Shown: positions 46,755 to 55,066 of the stretch, piece by piece | Numbering within the stretch: position 1 is the stretch's first letter | Layout of the letters: the number at the start of each line of letters is the position of its first letter | NCBI GenBank assembly: GCA_028277745.1 | Contig: JANQFR010000085.1 | Span: 39,905-103,904, forward strand | DNA length: 64,000 bases | Direction: 5' to 3' | Source of the DNA: Phycisphaeraceae bacterium | GTDB taxonomy: Bacteria > Planctomycetota > Phycisphaerae > Phycisphaerales > Phycisphaeraceae | The notes under the pieces: generated by a model | Database searches by the model: none | The model's input: the letters and a program-made list of their open reading frames with translations, nothing else | Told to the model about the DNA's origin: nothing | Translations under genes and position numbers: made by a program

Positions 46755-48134
46755 TCAAAGCTCGTACTGCCCCAGATCGCACTTGGCCGGGTCAACCATC
46801 GGCGTCTGTTGCGCGATAAACGCTTCCGCGTCGTCGGGCAGGTCGGCGGCGGCCTGTTCGATGGTGTCCAGCCAGGGGCGTTCGCGTTCGTCGATGCGGA
46901 GCCGATCGGTCTCGAGGCCTTCGCGCAGCAGGGCGACGGACTCGAGGGCCACGGCCTTGCCGGCCCGGTAGTGATCGGGCGCATCAGTGATCACCTTCGC
47001 GAGGCGCACGGCGCTGTCGGGCGTGAGGATGTAGGCCTGCGGGTCGTGGATCGCATCCGACCGCGCCAGCCAGTCCCGTAACTGCCGGGCCTGGGGCTGG
47101 CCGTCGGCGAGGGCCTCGTTCATCAGTCGGCAGTCGTAGATCAGCGACTCCAGGCTGCACGTGGGGGCCATGGCGCCCAGGAGCTTGAGGTGCTGGACCG
47201 ACTCGTTGCTCCAGGTGTCGCACGCGCAGGCGGCGACGTTGCCGACCGGGCTCAGGTGAGCGCAGGTGGCGGACTTGCCTTCGTGGGCCATCGGGAAGCC
47301 GGTGATCGCCTTGAGGACGATGTTTTCGTAACCGCAGTCCTTGCCCGGGCCGACGGCGCCGCACTCATAGGCGACCAGGGACCGCACCGCGCTGATCGCC
47401 CGGTCGACCGCGGCGAACACGCGGGGGATCATCTTCTGCTCGGCCAGCACCATCGCGGTGTTGGCGAACCCGCACGCGGTGTCGCCGGCGCAGTGCACGC
47501 CGTGACGCTCGGTAATCGCGTGGATCTGCGTCCACAGGAACCGCATGTCGCGCTCCCCCAGCACGCACAGCGCGAAGATCACCTGGCCGACGTCGCACAT
47601 CTGCAGGGCGTCGTCGTGCACCTCCTTGCCGCCGACCGACTCGATGCTCAGCAGTTCCGTCCCCGCGGCGGCGGCGCGTTCGAACAGCTCCACCATGGCG
47701 TCCCAGTACCGGCCGCTGCGCATCTGAGGCGGACGGACAAACTCGCGGTTGTCGTTGGGCGTGACCCGCAGGACGCTCTTGAGCCCATCCTTGTCGCGAG
47801 CCTTTTCCAGGCCGTCGATCAGGATGTCGACCACCCGCATGCCCCAGTCGGGGTGCTCGGTCATCGGCGGGACGGTCTCGAACTCGACGATCAGCCCCGG
47901 GGCGTGCAGCTCGGCCGCCCGCCGGGTCGCATCTTGGATGATCTGGCGGTAGTGCTCGTCGATCTGATCGAGCGTCGCGGGCTCGACGGTCATCGTCGGG
48001 AGCGTGAAATTCAGCTCCGGGTAGACCGTCCCGCCGCCGAGGACCATGCCGCTGCGGGTGGTCAGGGGACGGGGGGATCGGCCGAAGAGCAGTTCGTCGC
48101 TGCTGGCGATGGCGGGTTGAGAGAAGGAAACCAT
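46755..48134 (-). CDS. mtaB: Methanol:corrinoid methyltransferase MtaB
   Basis: 459-residue MtaB, which moves the methyl group of methanol to the cobalt of its corrinoid protein. The length equals that of Methanosarcina MtaB. The three zinc ligands known from that enzyme (Glu164, Cys220, Cys269) have clear equivalents here: Glu165 in LLSIESVGGKEV, Cys221 in AGDTACGFAN and Cys267 in GPGKDCGYEN. N-terminal 'GMVLGGGTVYPELNFTLP' is also typical. It lies 71 bp after the corrinoid-protein gene. Whether the substrate is methanol or another methylated compound cannot be told from sequence. Confidence 0.93.
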   Translation of the reverse strand: MVSFSQPAIASSDELLFGRSPRPLTTRSGMVLGGGTVYPELNFTLPTMTVEPATLDQIDEHYRQIIQDATRRAAELHAPGLIVEFETVPPMTEHPDWGMRVVDILIDGLEKARDKDGLKSVLRVTPNDNREFVRPPQMRSGRYWDAMVELFERAAAAGTELLSIESVGGKEVHDDALQMCDVGQVIFALCVLGERDMRFLWTQIHAITERHGVHCAGDTACGFANTAMVLAEQKMIPRVFAAVDRAISAVRSLVAYECGAVGPGKDCGYENIVLKAITGFPMAHEGKSATCAHLSPVGNVAACACDTWSNESVQHLKLLGAMAPTCSLESLIYDCRLMNEALADGQPQARQLRDWLARSDAIHDPQAYILTPDSAVRLAKVITDAPDHYRAGKAVALESVALLREGLETDRLRIDERERPWLDTIEQAAADLPDDAEAFIAQQTPMVDPAKCDLGQYEL

Positions 48135-48205
48135 GGCATGCCCCTTCAGGGTCAGAACCGGCGGGAAAACAGGATGGATCGAACGGCGGAGGGCGGAGCG
48201 GTCGC

Positions 48206-48835
48206 CTAGACGCCCACGAGGTCACGCACCCTGTCCACCGCGGAGGCTGCGTCGGGCGCGAAGCCGTCGGCGCCGATCTCGTCCGCGAAGCTCTGGGTGA
48301 TCGGGGCGCCGCCGATGACGACCTTCACGCCGTTGAGCTCGGCGGCGTTGACGGCGTCGACGGTCTGCTTCATCGCGGGCATGGTCGTGGTCAGGAGCGC
48401 CGAGAGCCCGATGACCTGCGCACTGTGCTCCTTGGCGGCTTCGACGAACCGCTCGGGCGGGACGTTGGTGCCCACGTCGATGACGTTGAAGCCCGCGCCC
48501 TTCCACATCATGGCCACGAGGTTCTTGCCGATATCGTGCAGGTCGCCCTGGACGGTGCCGATGACCGCGGTCGCCAGCGGCTCGTAGCCGGCCTCGACGA
48601 GCTTGGGCTCGAGGATCGCCATCGCCTCCTTCATCGCCCGGGCCGCGATCAGCACCTCAGGCACGAAAATCTCATTGGCTTTGAACCGCCGGCCCACGTC
48701 GTCCATCCCGGCCACCAGGGCCGCGAGGATCTCCTGGGGCGAGTTGCCGGCGTCCAGCTCCCGCTGGGTCGCCTCGGTCGCGAGGGCGCGGTTTCCGGTT
48801 TTGATTGCTTCTGTAAGGTCGGGGATGGGCTTCAT
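48206..48835 (-). CDS. mtaC: Corrinoid protein MtaC-like
   Basis: 209-residue cobalamin-binding methyl carrier. N-terminal helical cap (about residues 1-85, 'GMDDVGRRFKANEIFVPEVLIAARAM') and Rossmann-like B12 domain with the base-off motif GDLHDIGKNL (His100 as lower ligand), 'GLSALLTTTM' and 'VIGGAPI'. Start at ATG 48835 with AAAGGAAG upstream; the frame open further upstream is not needed. First gene of the nine-gene operon and the natural partner of MtaB at 46755-48134. Confidence 0.94.
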   Translation of the reverse strand: MKPIPDLTEAIKTGNRALATEATQRELDAGNSPQEILAALVAGMDDVGRRFKANEIFVPEVLIAARAMKEAMAILEPKLVEAGYEPLATAVIGTVQGDLHDIGKNLVAMMWKGAGFNVIDVGTNVPPERFVEAAKEHSAQVIGLSALLTTTMPAMKQTVDAVNAAELNGVKVVIGGAPITQSFADEIGADGFAPDAASAVDRVRDLVGV

Positions 48836-48988
48836 AACGCTTCCTTTCCGTGATCCCCCATGAGACGGCGAGGGGGCTGATTTCTGATCCAACGGTAGGG
48901 GAAGCATCGTCCAATGTCTTGAGACAGCGGGATCAACTTTTGGGAAATTCGTGCGATCGAACCGCTTTTCCGGCCGGCCCAAGCCCGC

Positions 48989-50152
48989 TCAGGGCCGATT
49001 GTGGGCTTCCCGGTAGTCCCGCGGGGTCTGGCCGGTGTGACGGTGAAAGACCTTCGTGAAGTACCCCTGGTCCGTAAACCCGGCGCGGCCGGCCACGTCG
49101 CCGATGGGCAGGCTCGTGCGGACCAGCAGCTCCTGCGCGTGGTCCAGCCGCATGCGCGTGAGGGTCTGCGTAAACCCCTGGCCGACGTGCTGCTTGAAAA
49201 GGCGGGAGAAGTAAGACGGCGACAGGCACACCGCGGCGGCTACATCGTCCCGGCCGATCGACCGGTGCAGGTGCTGATGCATGTACGCCACCGCGTCGGA
49301 CACCACGATCGCGGCGGTGGATTGGCGGTGGGTGACGATCGCGTCCATCGTGCGCTCGAGCATCTGGTGCAGCCAGGGCGCCAGGTCTTCGAGGGTGTGG
49401 ATCGACGCCAGCTCCGTCATCCCCTGGAAGTTGGCGCCCAACATCGCTTCGGGTTCGGCGCCGGCCTCGACCGCGGTCCGGCAGACCGCCGCCACCAGCT
49501 CCATGAAGAAGCTCTTGATCAGCTCAAAGCGGTCGCCGGCGTAGCCCATCAGCACGGTCAGGATGCCGTTGAGCACCGCGCGTGCCTGCCCGCGGTTGCC
49601 TTGGCGGATGGCGGCGATCAGCTGCGGCTCCTCCCGCAGGTACAGCCGGCGCAGGCTGCCGGGGCCCTGGGCCTTGAGCTGGTGGATCGCCTCAGCCCGT
49701 TCACGCTCATGCTGATAAAGCCGGCGGTGGTTCGCCAGCAACGCGGCGTTGGTCAGGTTCTCCCGCTCGACCCATTCGCGCAGCTCCCGGCAGGCGGCGC
49801 CCAGGTCCACCAGCGGCGTCCCCACGCCCCCGGACGACAGGTCATCCTCGTTCATCCCCGCCACCAGGCCGCCTAACAACGCCATATTGTGCATCAGCGG
49901 CGCCGACCAGTACAGCCGGTCACGCGGGCCGTAGCTCACCGTCGGCTCCCCCCACCGCAATGCTTCCTGCAGGTTGAACGCCAGCAGTTCCCGCTGCGCC
50001 AGGCCGTCGCGGCCGGGCCACCAGTGCGTCGAGTGCAGCCGCCTGCCCGACGCGTCCACCAGACACAACCCCACCGGCCACGCCCGGCAGTACGCCGCCG
50101 CGATCCGGCGGAACGTCTTGAGGTCGATCCCGGGGGGCGGCGTCTGCTGCAT
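48989..50152 (-). CDS. AraC-family regulator of the corrinoid island
   Basis: 387-residue regulator. The C-terminal 100 residues are two AraC helix-turn-helix units ('IGRDDVAAAVCLSPSYFSRLFKQHVGQGFTQTLTRMRLDHAQELL' and 'PIGDVAGRAGFTDQGYFTKVFHRHTGQTPRDYR'). The N-terminal part ('FRRIAAAYCRAWPVGLCLVDASGRR') resembles a PocR/PAS-like ligand-sensing domain, followed by helices with 'LYLREEPQLIAAIRQGNRGQARAVLN'. It lies divergent to the DUF1638-RACE pair and upstream of mtaC, so it is the likely activator of both arms, perhaps sensing the methyl substrate. Confidence 0.87.
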   Translation of the reverse strand: MQQTPPPGIDLKTFRRIAAAYCRAWPVGLCLVDASGRRLHSTHWWPGRDGLAQRELLAFNLQEALRWGEPTVSYGPRDRLYWSAPLMHNMALLGGLVAGMNEDDLSSGGVGTPLVDLGAACRELREWVERENLTNAALLANHRRLYQHERERAEAIHQLKAQGPGSLRRLYLREEPQLIAAIRQGNRGQARAVLNGILTVLMGYAGDRFELIKSFFMELVAAVCRTAVEAGAEPEAMLGANFQGMTELASIHTLEDLAPWLHQMLERTMDAIVTHRQSTAAIVVSDAVAYMHQHLHRSIGRDDVAAAVCLSPSYFSRLFKQHVGQGFTQTLTRMRLDHAQELLVRTSLPIGDVAGRAGFTDQGYFTKVFHRHTGQTPRDYREAHNRP

Positions 50153-50252
50153 ATGGCCGATCGCAAAAAAATCTCTAAGGTATCGCCCGGCGTCAGGACG
50201 AAAATCTTACGATAATAGTCATCATTGTTGTCCGCCCCAACCTGGCAAGGCC

Positions 50253-51032
50253 ATGCCGCCTCCCCCCGCCGCCACAACCTCCGACACGCCCCGACTCGCC
50301 ATCGTTGCCTGCGCGGTGATGGAAATCGAGGTTGAGCACATGATCCGGGACCTGCCGCAGGTCGTCCGGCTGGTGAAGCTGCCGCAAGGGCTGCACAACG
50401 AGCCCGACGTTTTGCGTCAGCGGCTGCAAGCCTCGGTCGATGAGTTGGAAGCCGGGGACATCTGCGACGCGATCGCGCTGGTGTACGGCTTGTGCAGCCG
50501 GGGAACCGAAGGCGTGCGCACCCGCCGGCTTCCGCTGGTCATCCCCCGCGCGCACGACTGCATCACCCTGCTGCTGGGGTCGCGCCAACGCTACGCCGAC
50601 TACGTCGCCAACAACCCCGGCACGTACTGGTACTCGCCCGGCTGGAACCGCCATCACACGCCGCCCGGCCCGCAACGTTACGAGAAGCTCCGGCGCGAAT
50701 ACGTGCAACGCTTCGGTGAAGACAACGCGGACTATCTCATGGAAGCCGAGCAGCACTGGTTCCAGACATACAACCGCGCCGCTTACGTGCACCTGAGCGT
50801 CGGCGCGACCGACCGCGACCGTGATGACACCCGCCGCTGCGCCGACTGGCTCGGCTGGAAGTATGACGAGCAGGCGGGCGACCCGGCCCTGCTCCGGGCG
50901 CTGCTCGCCGGCGACTGGGACGACGAGCGGTTCCTCGTGCTCCAGCCCGGTCAGACGCTGCGGATGACCGCCGACGAACGCGTGATTGACGTCGCCGACG
51001 CCTCCGCTCAGAGAGACTTGCATGATGATTGA
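50253..51032 (+). CDS. DUF1638-family protein coupled to corrinoid activator
   Basis: 259-residue cytoplasmic protein with the DUF1638 pattern: 'RLAIVACAVMEIEVEHMI', 'ALVYGLCSRGTEGV', 'PLVIPRAHDCITLLLGSRQRY' and 'GTYWYSPGWNRH'. The biochemical role of the family is not established to my knowledge; it is repeatedly found beside corrinoid methyltransferase genes. The conserved Cys residues (VACAV, GLCSRG, AHDCIT) could bind a metal. It overlaps the RACE gene by 11 bp. ATG 50253 is chosen because the conserved domain starts soon after. Confidence 0.85.
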   Translation: MPPPPAATTSDTPRLAIVACAVMEIEVEHMIRDLPQVVRLVKLPQGLHNEPDVLRQRLQASVDELEAGDICDAIALVYGLCSRGTEGVRTRRLPLVIPRAHDCITLLLGSRQRYADYVANNPGTYWYSPGWNRHHTPPGPQRYEKLRREYVQRFGEDNADYLMEAEQHWFQTYNRAAYVHLSVGATDRDRDDTRRCADWLGWKYDEQAGDPALLRALLAGDWDDERFLVLQPGQTLRMTADERVIDVADASAQRDLHDD

Positions 51033-52638
51033 GCGTTACGCTGACCTTGAGGTCCAGACCCATGAAGGATCGCAGGCGATCCGCGTCGACGGCGAAGAGC
51101 TTCAGCGGCCGTTGTCCGAGGTGCTGCGCCGTCACGGCCTGCCGTTGAACACCCGCTGTGGCCAACGCGGCCTGTGCGACGGCTGCCTCGTCGACATCTT
51201 CTCCGAAGACGAGGCCGAGCCGACGACCCAACGGGCGTGCGAGTGGCTGATCCCCTCCGGCCGCACGGTCATCCGCATCCCCGAGCGGTCCCGCGCCGCG
51301 TATGCGCCGCAGGTCCTTGAGAACTTCCGCATCAACGTGCCGTTCGCCCACGACCCGATCGAGTCTGACGGCGCAAACGGCTCGGCCGTCGCGGACCTGG
51401 GCGCCGCCGTCGACGTGGGCACCACGACGGTCGCGGTGCTGCTGGTCGACCTCACCAACGGCAAGTTGGCGGCGCGCACCAGCGATTTCAATCGGCAGAT
51501 GCACCTGGGCGATGACGTGCTGACCCGCATCAACCTGTGCATGACCGACCCGGCCATGCTGCCCCGCTTCCAGTCGTCGATCGCCGAGGAAACGCTCGGC
51601 CCGCTGATCCACGCCACGCTCGAGCAGGCCGGCGCCCACCCCGACCGGCTCGCCGGCGTCACCGTCAGCGGCAACACCACCATGCTTCACCTGCTGGCCG
51701 GCGAAGACCCCACGCCGATGGGCGTGGCCCCGTTCACGCCGCGGTTCGTTGAGCACCGCCGGGTGTCTCATGCCGAGCTTGGCCTGCCGCTTCAAAGCGG
51801 CCGCGAGGTGCCCGTTCACCTGCTGCCCTCGGCGACCGCTTACATCGGCGCCGACATGGTGGCCGGCGTAGCCGCGACCGGCCTGCTCTACGACCCGGGG
51901 CCGGCCCTGCTGGTCGACGTCGGCACCAACGGCGAGATCATCCTCAACCATGAAGGCCGCCTGACCGCCTGCGCCACCGCCGCCGGGCCCGCGTTCGAGG
52001 GTGCCGGGCTGTCCCACGGCCTCCGCGCCGGGCGGGGCGCGATCGACCGCATTGAGATCGACCGTGAGCCGTTCGCGGTGCGTCATCACGTCATCGGCGA
52101 CGTGCCGCCCGTCGGCCTGTGCGGCTCGGCGTACATCGACTTCCTCGCCCAGGGGCGCACCAGCGGGTTACTGCTGCCCACCGGACGGTTCGCCGCCGAC
52201 CCGCCGACCAAGGCCGCCGCCCGCCTCACCGCGGACCCCGGCTACGGCCGGTCGTTCCGCGTCGCCGCCGACCTCCACGTCACCGAGGCCGACATCGCCA
52301 AACTCCTGCAGGCCAAGGCCGCCATCGCCGCCGGCATCCTCACCCTCCTCGACCTCGCCGGCCTCCGGCCAGCCGACGTCCGGCGCCTGCACCTCGCCGG
52401 CGGGTTCGGCATGTCCCTGGACCTCGGCCACGCCATCGCCGCCGGCCTGCTGCCCGGGTTCGAACCTTCACAGATCGAACTGGTCGGCAACACCTCCCTC
52501 GCCGGCGCCTACCTCGCCCTCATGGACCGCTCGATCCTCCGCGACCTCGGCCACATCCGCCAGCAGATCGAACCGATCGAGCTGAACCTCACCCCCGGCT
52601 TTGAAGACCGATACCTGGACCTGCTGAGCCTGGACTAG
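51022..52638 (+). CDS. RACE-type reductive activator of corrinoid proteins
   Basis: 538-residue protein that reactivates cob(II)alamin by ATP-dependent reduction. The N-terminal [2Fe-2S] ferredoxin domain has Cys46, Cys52, Cys55 and Cys73 (TRCGQRGLCDGC plus RAC), a 2Fe-2S plant-type spacing, not the 4Fe-4S type of RamA. The C-terminal ASKHA ATPase part (DUF4445) shows 'AAVDVGTTTVAVLLVDL', 'TVSGNTTMLHLL', 'LLVDVGTNGEIIL', 'CATAAGPAFEGAGL' and 'LAGGFGMSLDL'. It is coupled to DUF1638 and would service the MtaC-like protein. ATG 51022 and 51025 are both possible. Confidence 0.92.
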   Translation: MMIERYADLEVQTHEGSQAIRVDGEELQRPLSEVLRRHGLPLNTRCGQRGLCDGCLVDIFSEDEAEPTTQRACEWLIPSGRTVIRIPERSRAAYAPQVLENFRINVPFAHDPIESDGANGSAVADLGAAVDVGTTTVAVLLVDLTNGKLAARTSDFNRQMHLGDDVLTRINLCMTDPAMLPRFQSSIAEETLGPLIHATLEQAGAHPDRLAGVTVSGNTTMLHLLAGEDPTPMGVAPFTPRFVEHRRVSHAELGLPLQSGREVPVHLLPSATAYIGADMVAGVAATGLLYDPGPALLVDVGTNGEIILNHEGRLTACATAAGPAFEGAGLSHGLRAGRGAIDRIEIDREPFAVRHHVIGDVPPVGLCGSAYIDFLAQGRTSGLLLPTGRFAADPPTKAAARLTADPGYGRSFRVAADLHVTEADIAKLLQAKAAIAAGILTLLDLAGLRPADVRRLHLAGGFGMSLDLGHAIAAGLLPGFEPSQIELVGNTSLAGAYLALMDRSILRDLGHIRQQIEPIELNLTPGFEDRYLDLLSLD

Positions 52639-52671
52639 ATGATGTGAATGTTTGCCACGCGGTATTTCCCA

Positions 52672-52768
52672 CGTCTTTCATGTCATCTTGTAGCCGCGAC
52701 GTCCTCGTCGCGATTCCCGCGGCGCCAACCATACGGCGATACGACCGCGACGAGGACGTCGCGGCTAC
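52672..52768. repeat. Palindromic repeat element, copy 1 (23-bp perfect arms)
   Basis: Arms 52690-52712 (GTAGCCGCGACGTCCTCGTC + GCG) and 52746-52768 are exact reverse complements around a 33-nt loop. Each arm contains a smaller dyad CGCGACG/CGTCGCG. The outer box CGTCTTTCATGT (52672-52683) also recurs in copy 2 at 59315-59368. It sits between convergent genes (stops at 52638 and 52881), a typical place for REP/MITE-like elements, and could act as a bidirectional terminator. Confidence 0.75.
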
Positions 52769-52790
52769 CGCTTCCAAAAGCCCCCAACAG

Positions 52791-52841
52791 TAGCCGGCGG
52801 GCTACGCCCGCCTGGCCCAGGGCCGCGTAGCGGCCCGGCTA
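52791..52841. repeat. Y-shaped double hairpin between convergent genes
   Basis: Two perfect 7-bp hairpins, GGCGGGC-TAC-GCCCGCC (52796-52812) and GGGCCGC-GTA-GCGGCCC (52820-52836), are enclosed by TAGCCGG (52791-52797) and CCGGCTA (52835-52841). The whole folds as a Y. The two hairpin loops (TAC and GTA) are reverse complements. No T-run follows. It may be a second repeat family or a terminator for the RACE transcript. Confidence 0.6.
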
Positions 52842-52880
52842 ATCAATCAAAGCATCGCTCAGCATCTATGCGGCGGTGAT

Positions 52881-53750
52881 TCAGTTGTCTGCATATTTGT
52901 AAGTAGCGGCCGAACCATCCGTGAAGAGATAGTTTTGATCTCCCCCCGAAGTGCTGAAATCATCAATATTCTTGACACGCGCATTGTGCGTAGCTTGGCC
53001 GTTCAGGCTGCCTACGCGTTCAGCCCCTTCCCCCATGAGCGGAAGACGGCTACGGTCTGAAAAAGTGTTGTTTCTGTTCGTCGGGTTGCCGCCATCTCCC
53101 ACCCAACCATCATAATGCACCCCGAAAACCCACCAGTTCAGGCCGTTGACGCCCAGGACGTCGGACATCATCTGGCCTGAAACGTGGCGTCGTTGCCAAA
53201 CCCATGTGTGGGCCCACGGACCGGTATAAAGATATTCACCTCGGTGTGCTGCGCCGGTGCCGGCGTAACCGAGTTGGAAATCGATCCATCCCACCCATGC
53301 CTGAGGGCTGTCGCCGACAAATCGGTCATGTGAGAGCCCTGAAGGAGCGGGGGGCGGACCAGTCTGATACTCAAAATCCAACGCCCAGGTGTTTGGGCAG
53401 AAACCCACTTGCGGGGTGCTGATGTATCCCCGTTCAACCATCATGGGAAGCATCCAGGCCCGGCTCGACGCACCGCCGCGGTTAAATGAGACAAACATGT
53501 TGTCATCGCCCGGGTCGAAAGCCGCGGGATACGCCGTGGGGTAATCGCCTTCATCCACCGCATAAGCATTCAGGGCGATGCCCATCTGGCGTAAATTGCT
53601 GAGGCACAAGCTGATTCTCGCCTGCTCTCGTGCTGCAGCCAGCGCCGGCAGTAAAATCGAGATTAGCAAAGCAATAATGCTAATCACCACAAGCAATTCA
53701 ATCAGCGTGAAGCCATTTGCAGCGGTTCGCGGAGTCGGTTGAGATGACAT
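52881..53750 (-). CDS. DUF1559-type pseudopilin-like protein, degenerate C-terminal motif
   Basis: 289-residue protein with prepilin motif [19 protein letters not shown] and '[39 protein letters not shown]'. At the C-terminus the family's H-x9-DG motif is reduced to 'YLFTDGS' without the His. The gene has a noticeably lower G/C content at third positions than its neighbours, and repeats lie downstream. It precedes no obvious operon partner but lies just after the AraR-type regulator gene. Probably a pilin-like substrate of the T2SS-like system. Confidence 0.83.
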   Translation of the reverse strand: MSSQPTPRTAANGFTLIELLVVISIIALLISILLPALAAAREQARISLCLSNLRQMGIALNAYAVDEGDYPTAYPAAFDPGDDNMFVSFNRGGASSRAWMLPMMVERGYISTPQVGFCPNTWALDFEYQTGPPPAPSGLSHDRFVGDSPQAWVGWIDFQLGYAGTGAAHRGEYLYTGPWAHTWVWQRRHVSGQMMSDVLGVNGLNWWVFGVHYDGWVGDGGNPTNRNNTFSDRSRLPLMGEGAERVGSLNGQATHNARVKNIDDFSTSGGDQNYLFTDGSAATYKYADN

Positions 53751-53818
53751 GGTGAACTCCAGAAGAGGCGGTTGATCCGGGAGACGGGCTGACCTGAGCC
53801 TCGGCGGCCAGGCCTGGG

Positions 53819-54976
53819 TCAGGACGGTTGCAACGTGATCAGGTCGGGCTCGATGCGGCGGACGATCGGCGTGTCGGGCGCGTCGGGGCCGATGCGTCGG
53901 ATCAGGGTCTGGGTGATGGCCTTGCCGATCTCGCCGTTGCGTTTGTCGATGGTGGCGACCGGGCCGGCGTCGTCGATGACGCTTTCCTGAACGTCGGGCC
54001 AGACCGCGTCGTACCCGACCAGGTCGAGGTCGTGATTGACGCGCAGGCCCATGCTCTTGAGGGCCTTGGCGATGACCGGGACCTGGCGGTCGGTGGTGGC
54101 CATGATGGCGTCGACCGGGGCCGAGCCGTGGATGTGGGTGTAGAGGTAGCCGGTCAGCACCTTGACGTGGTGGTCCACACGCTCGGCGGCCAGGTCATCG
54201 GATTCGTAGAACTCGGGAATACGCGCCGCGTTGAGCGGGGCGAGCCCGAGTTCGGCCATGCCGCGGCGGTAGCCGATCAGGCGCTGCTCCACCCACCACT
54301 GGTCGAGGCCCGCGGGGAACAGCGGGAGGATGCGTCGACGGTTGCGCCGGCCCAGCAGCTCCACCAGTCGGCGGCTGCCCTCGGCGTGGTCGGGCACGAC
54401 GCGGTCGTGCGTTTCGTATACCGGTTCATCGCTCTCGACCACGACCGCCACGCCCCGCGCCCGCGCCGCCCCGGCCAGCCGGCGGCCCGCGCTGCTGTCG
54501 GACACCGAGGGGCAGAGGATCAGCCCGCCGAGGCCGTCGGCGACCAGTTCTTCAAGCTCCCGCGAACCCAGCGTGTCCGGGCTCAGGTTGAGCACGTGAT
54601 AGCCCGCGTCGCGCAGGTCGGCGCTGAACACGCTCTGGGTGTGGGTGTCCCAGCCGCGGTGCCAGAAGCTCAGCGGGTCGATCACGTGCGATCCCACGAG
54701 GACCGTCTTCTGCATCAGCGACGCCATCGCGGTGGCGCCCCGCGAACGCCGGACCCGGCGGACCCGGCCCTGGCCGCTCTCGATCAAGCCCTGTTCCTGG
54801 AGCACGCGGTAGGCGGCCCGCACCGTGCCCCGCGAAACGGACAACTCGCGCGACAGGGCCGTCTCCGACGGCAGGGGGTCGCCGTCACGCAAGCCCTGGG
54901 CGTCGATCTGCTTGCGGATGAACGCCATGGCCCGGGCCTGGGCGGGAGCGGCGGAGGAGAGGGAGGCCGTACTCAT
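53819..54976 (-). CDS. AraR-type regulator (GntR DNA-binding head, LacI-like effector domain)
   Basis: 385-residue repressor. N-terminal GntR winged helix (about residues 15-80, '[53 protein letters not shown]') and C-terminal periplasmic-binding-like domain ('[31 protein letters not shown]', '[18 protein letters not shown]', '[22 protein letters not shown]'). This is the AraR architecture of sugar-responsive regulators. Its promoter shares a 21-bp motif at the same distance from the ATG with the giant GH gene upstream, indicating autoregulation and control of that gene. The mRNA appears leaderless. Confidence 0.9.
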   Translation of the reverse strand: MSTASLSSAAPAQARAMAFIRKQIDAQGLRDGDPLPSETALSRELSVSRGTVRAAYRVLQEQGLIESGQGRVRRVRRSRGATAMASLMQKTVLVGSHVIDPLSFWHRGWDTHTQSVFSADLRDAGYHVLNLSPDTLGSRELEELVADGLGGLILCPSVSDSSAGRRLAGAARARGVAVVVESDEPVYETHDRVVPDHAEGSRRLVELLGRRNRRRILPLFPAGLDQWWVEQRLIGYRRGMAELGLAPLNAARIPEFYESDDLAAERVDHHVKVLTGYLYTHIHGSAPVDAIMATTDRQVPVIAKALKSMGLRVNHDLDLVGYDAVWPDVQESVIDDAGPVATIDKRNGEIGKAITQTLIRRIGPDAPDTPIVRRIEPDLITLQPS

Positions 54977-54982
54977 GGGCTT

Positions 54983-55025
54983 ATCTTATCTTGACTTAAC
55001 AAAAATGTCAATCAGTGTACAAGTT
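54983..55025 (-). promoter_or_regulatory. Leaderless promoter of AraR-type gene with shared motif
   Basis: Minus strand TTGACA (55006-55011), 17 bp, TAAGAT (54983-54988), six bases, ATG at 54976. On the plus strand ATGTCA-N7-TACAAGTT covers 55005-55025. The same motif lies at 59190-59210. The site overlaps the -35 box and extends upstream, as expected for a repressor binding site. A TTGAC...GTCAA dyad spans the spacer. Confidence 0.75.
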
Positions 55026-55066
55026 GGCCTTAAGCGGCTGTTCGGCGTACAGGGCTTGCCCGCGTG

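Noticed and set aside
48836..48988. Copies of the AraC or LacI operators before mtaC
   Set aside because: No TGAACGTTCA or TACAAGTT motif there and no clear -35/-10 pair; an AraC site is likely but I cannot define it.
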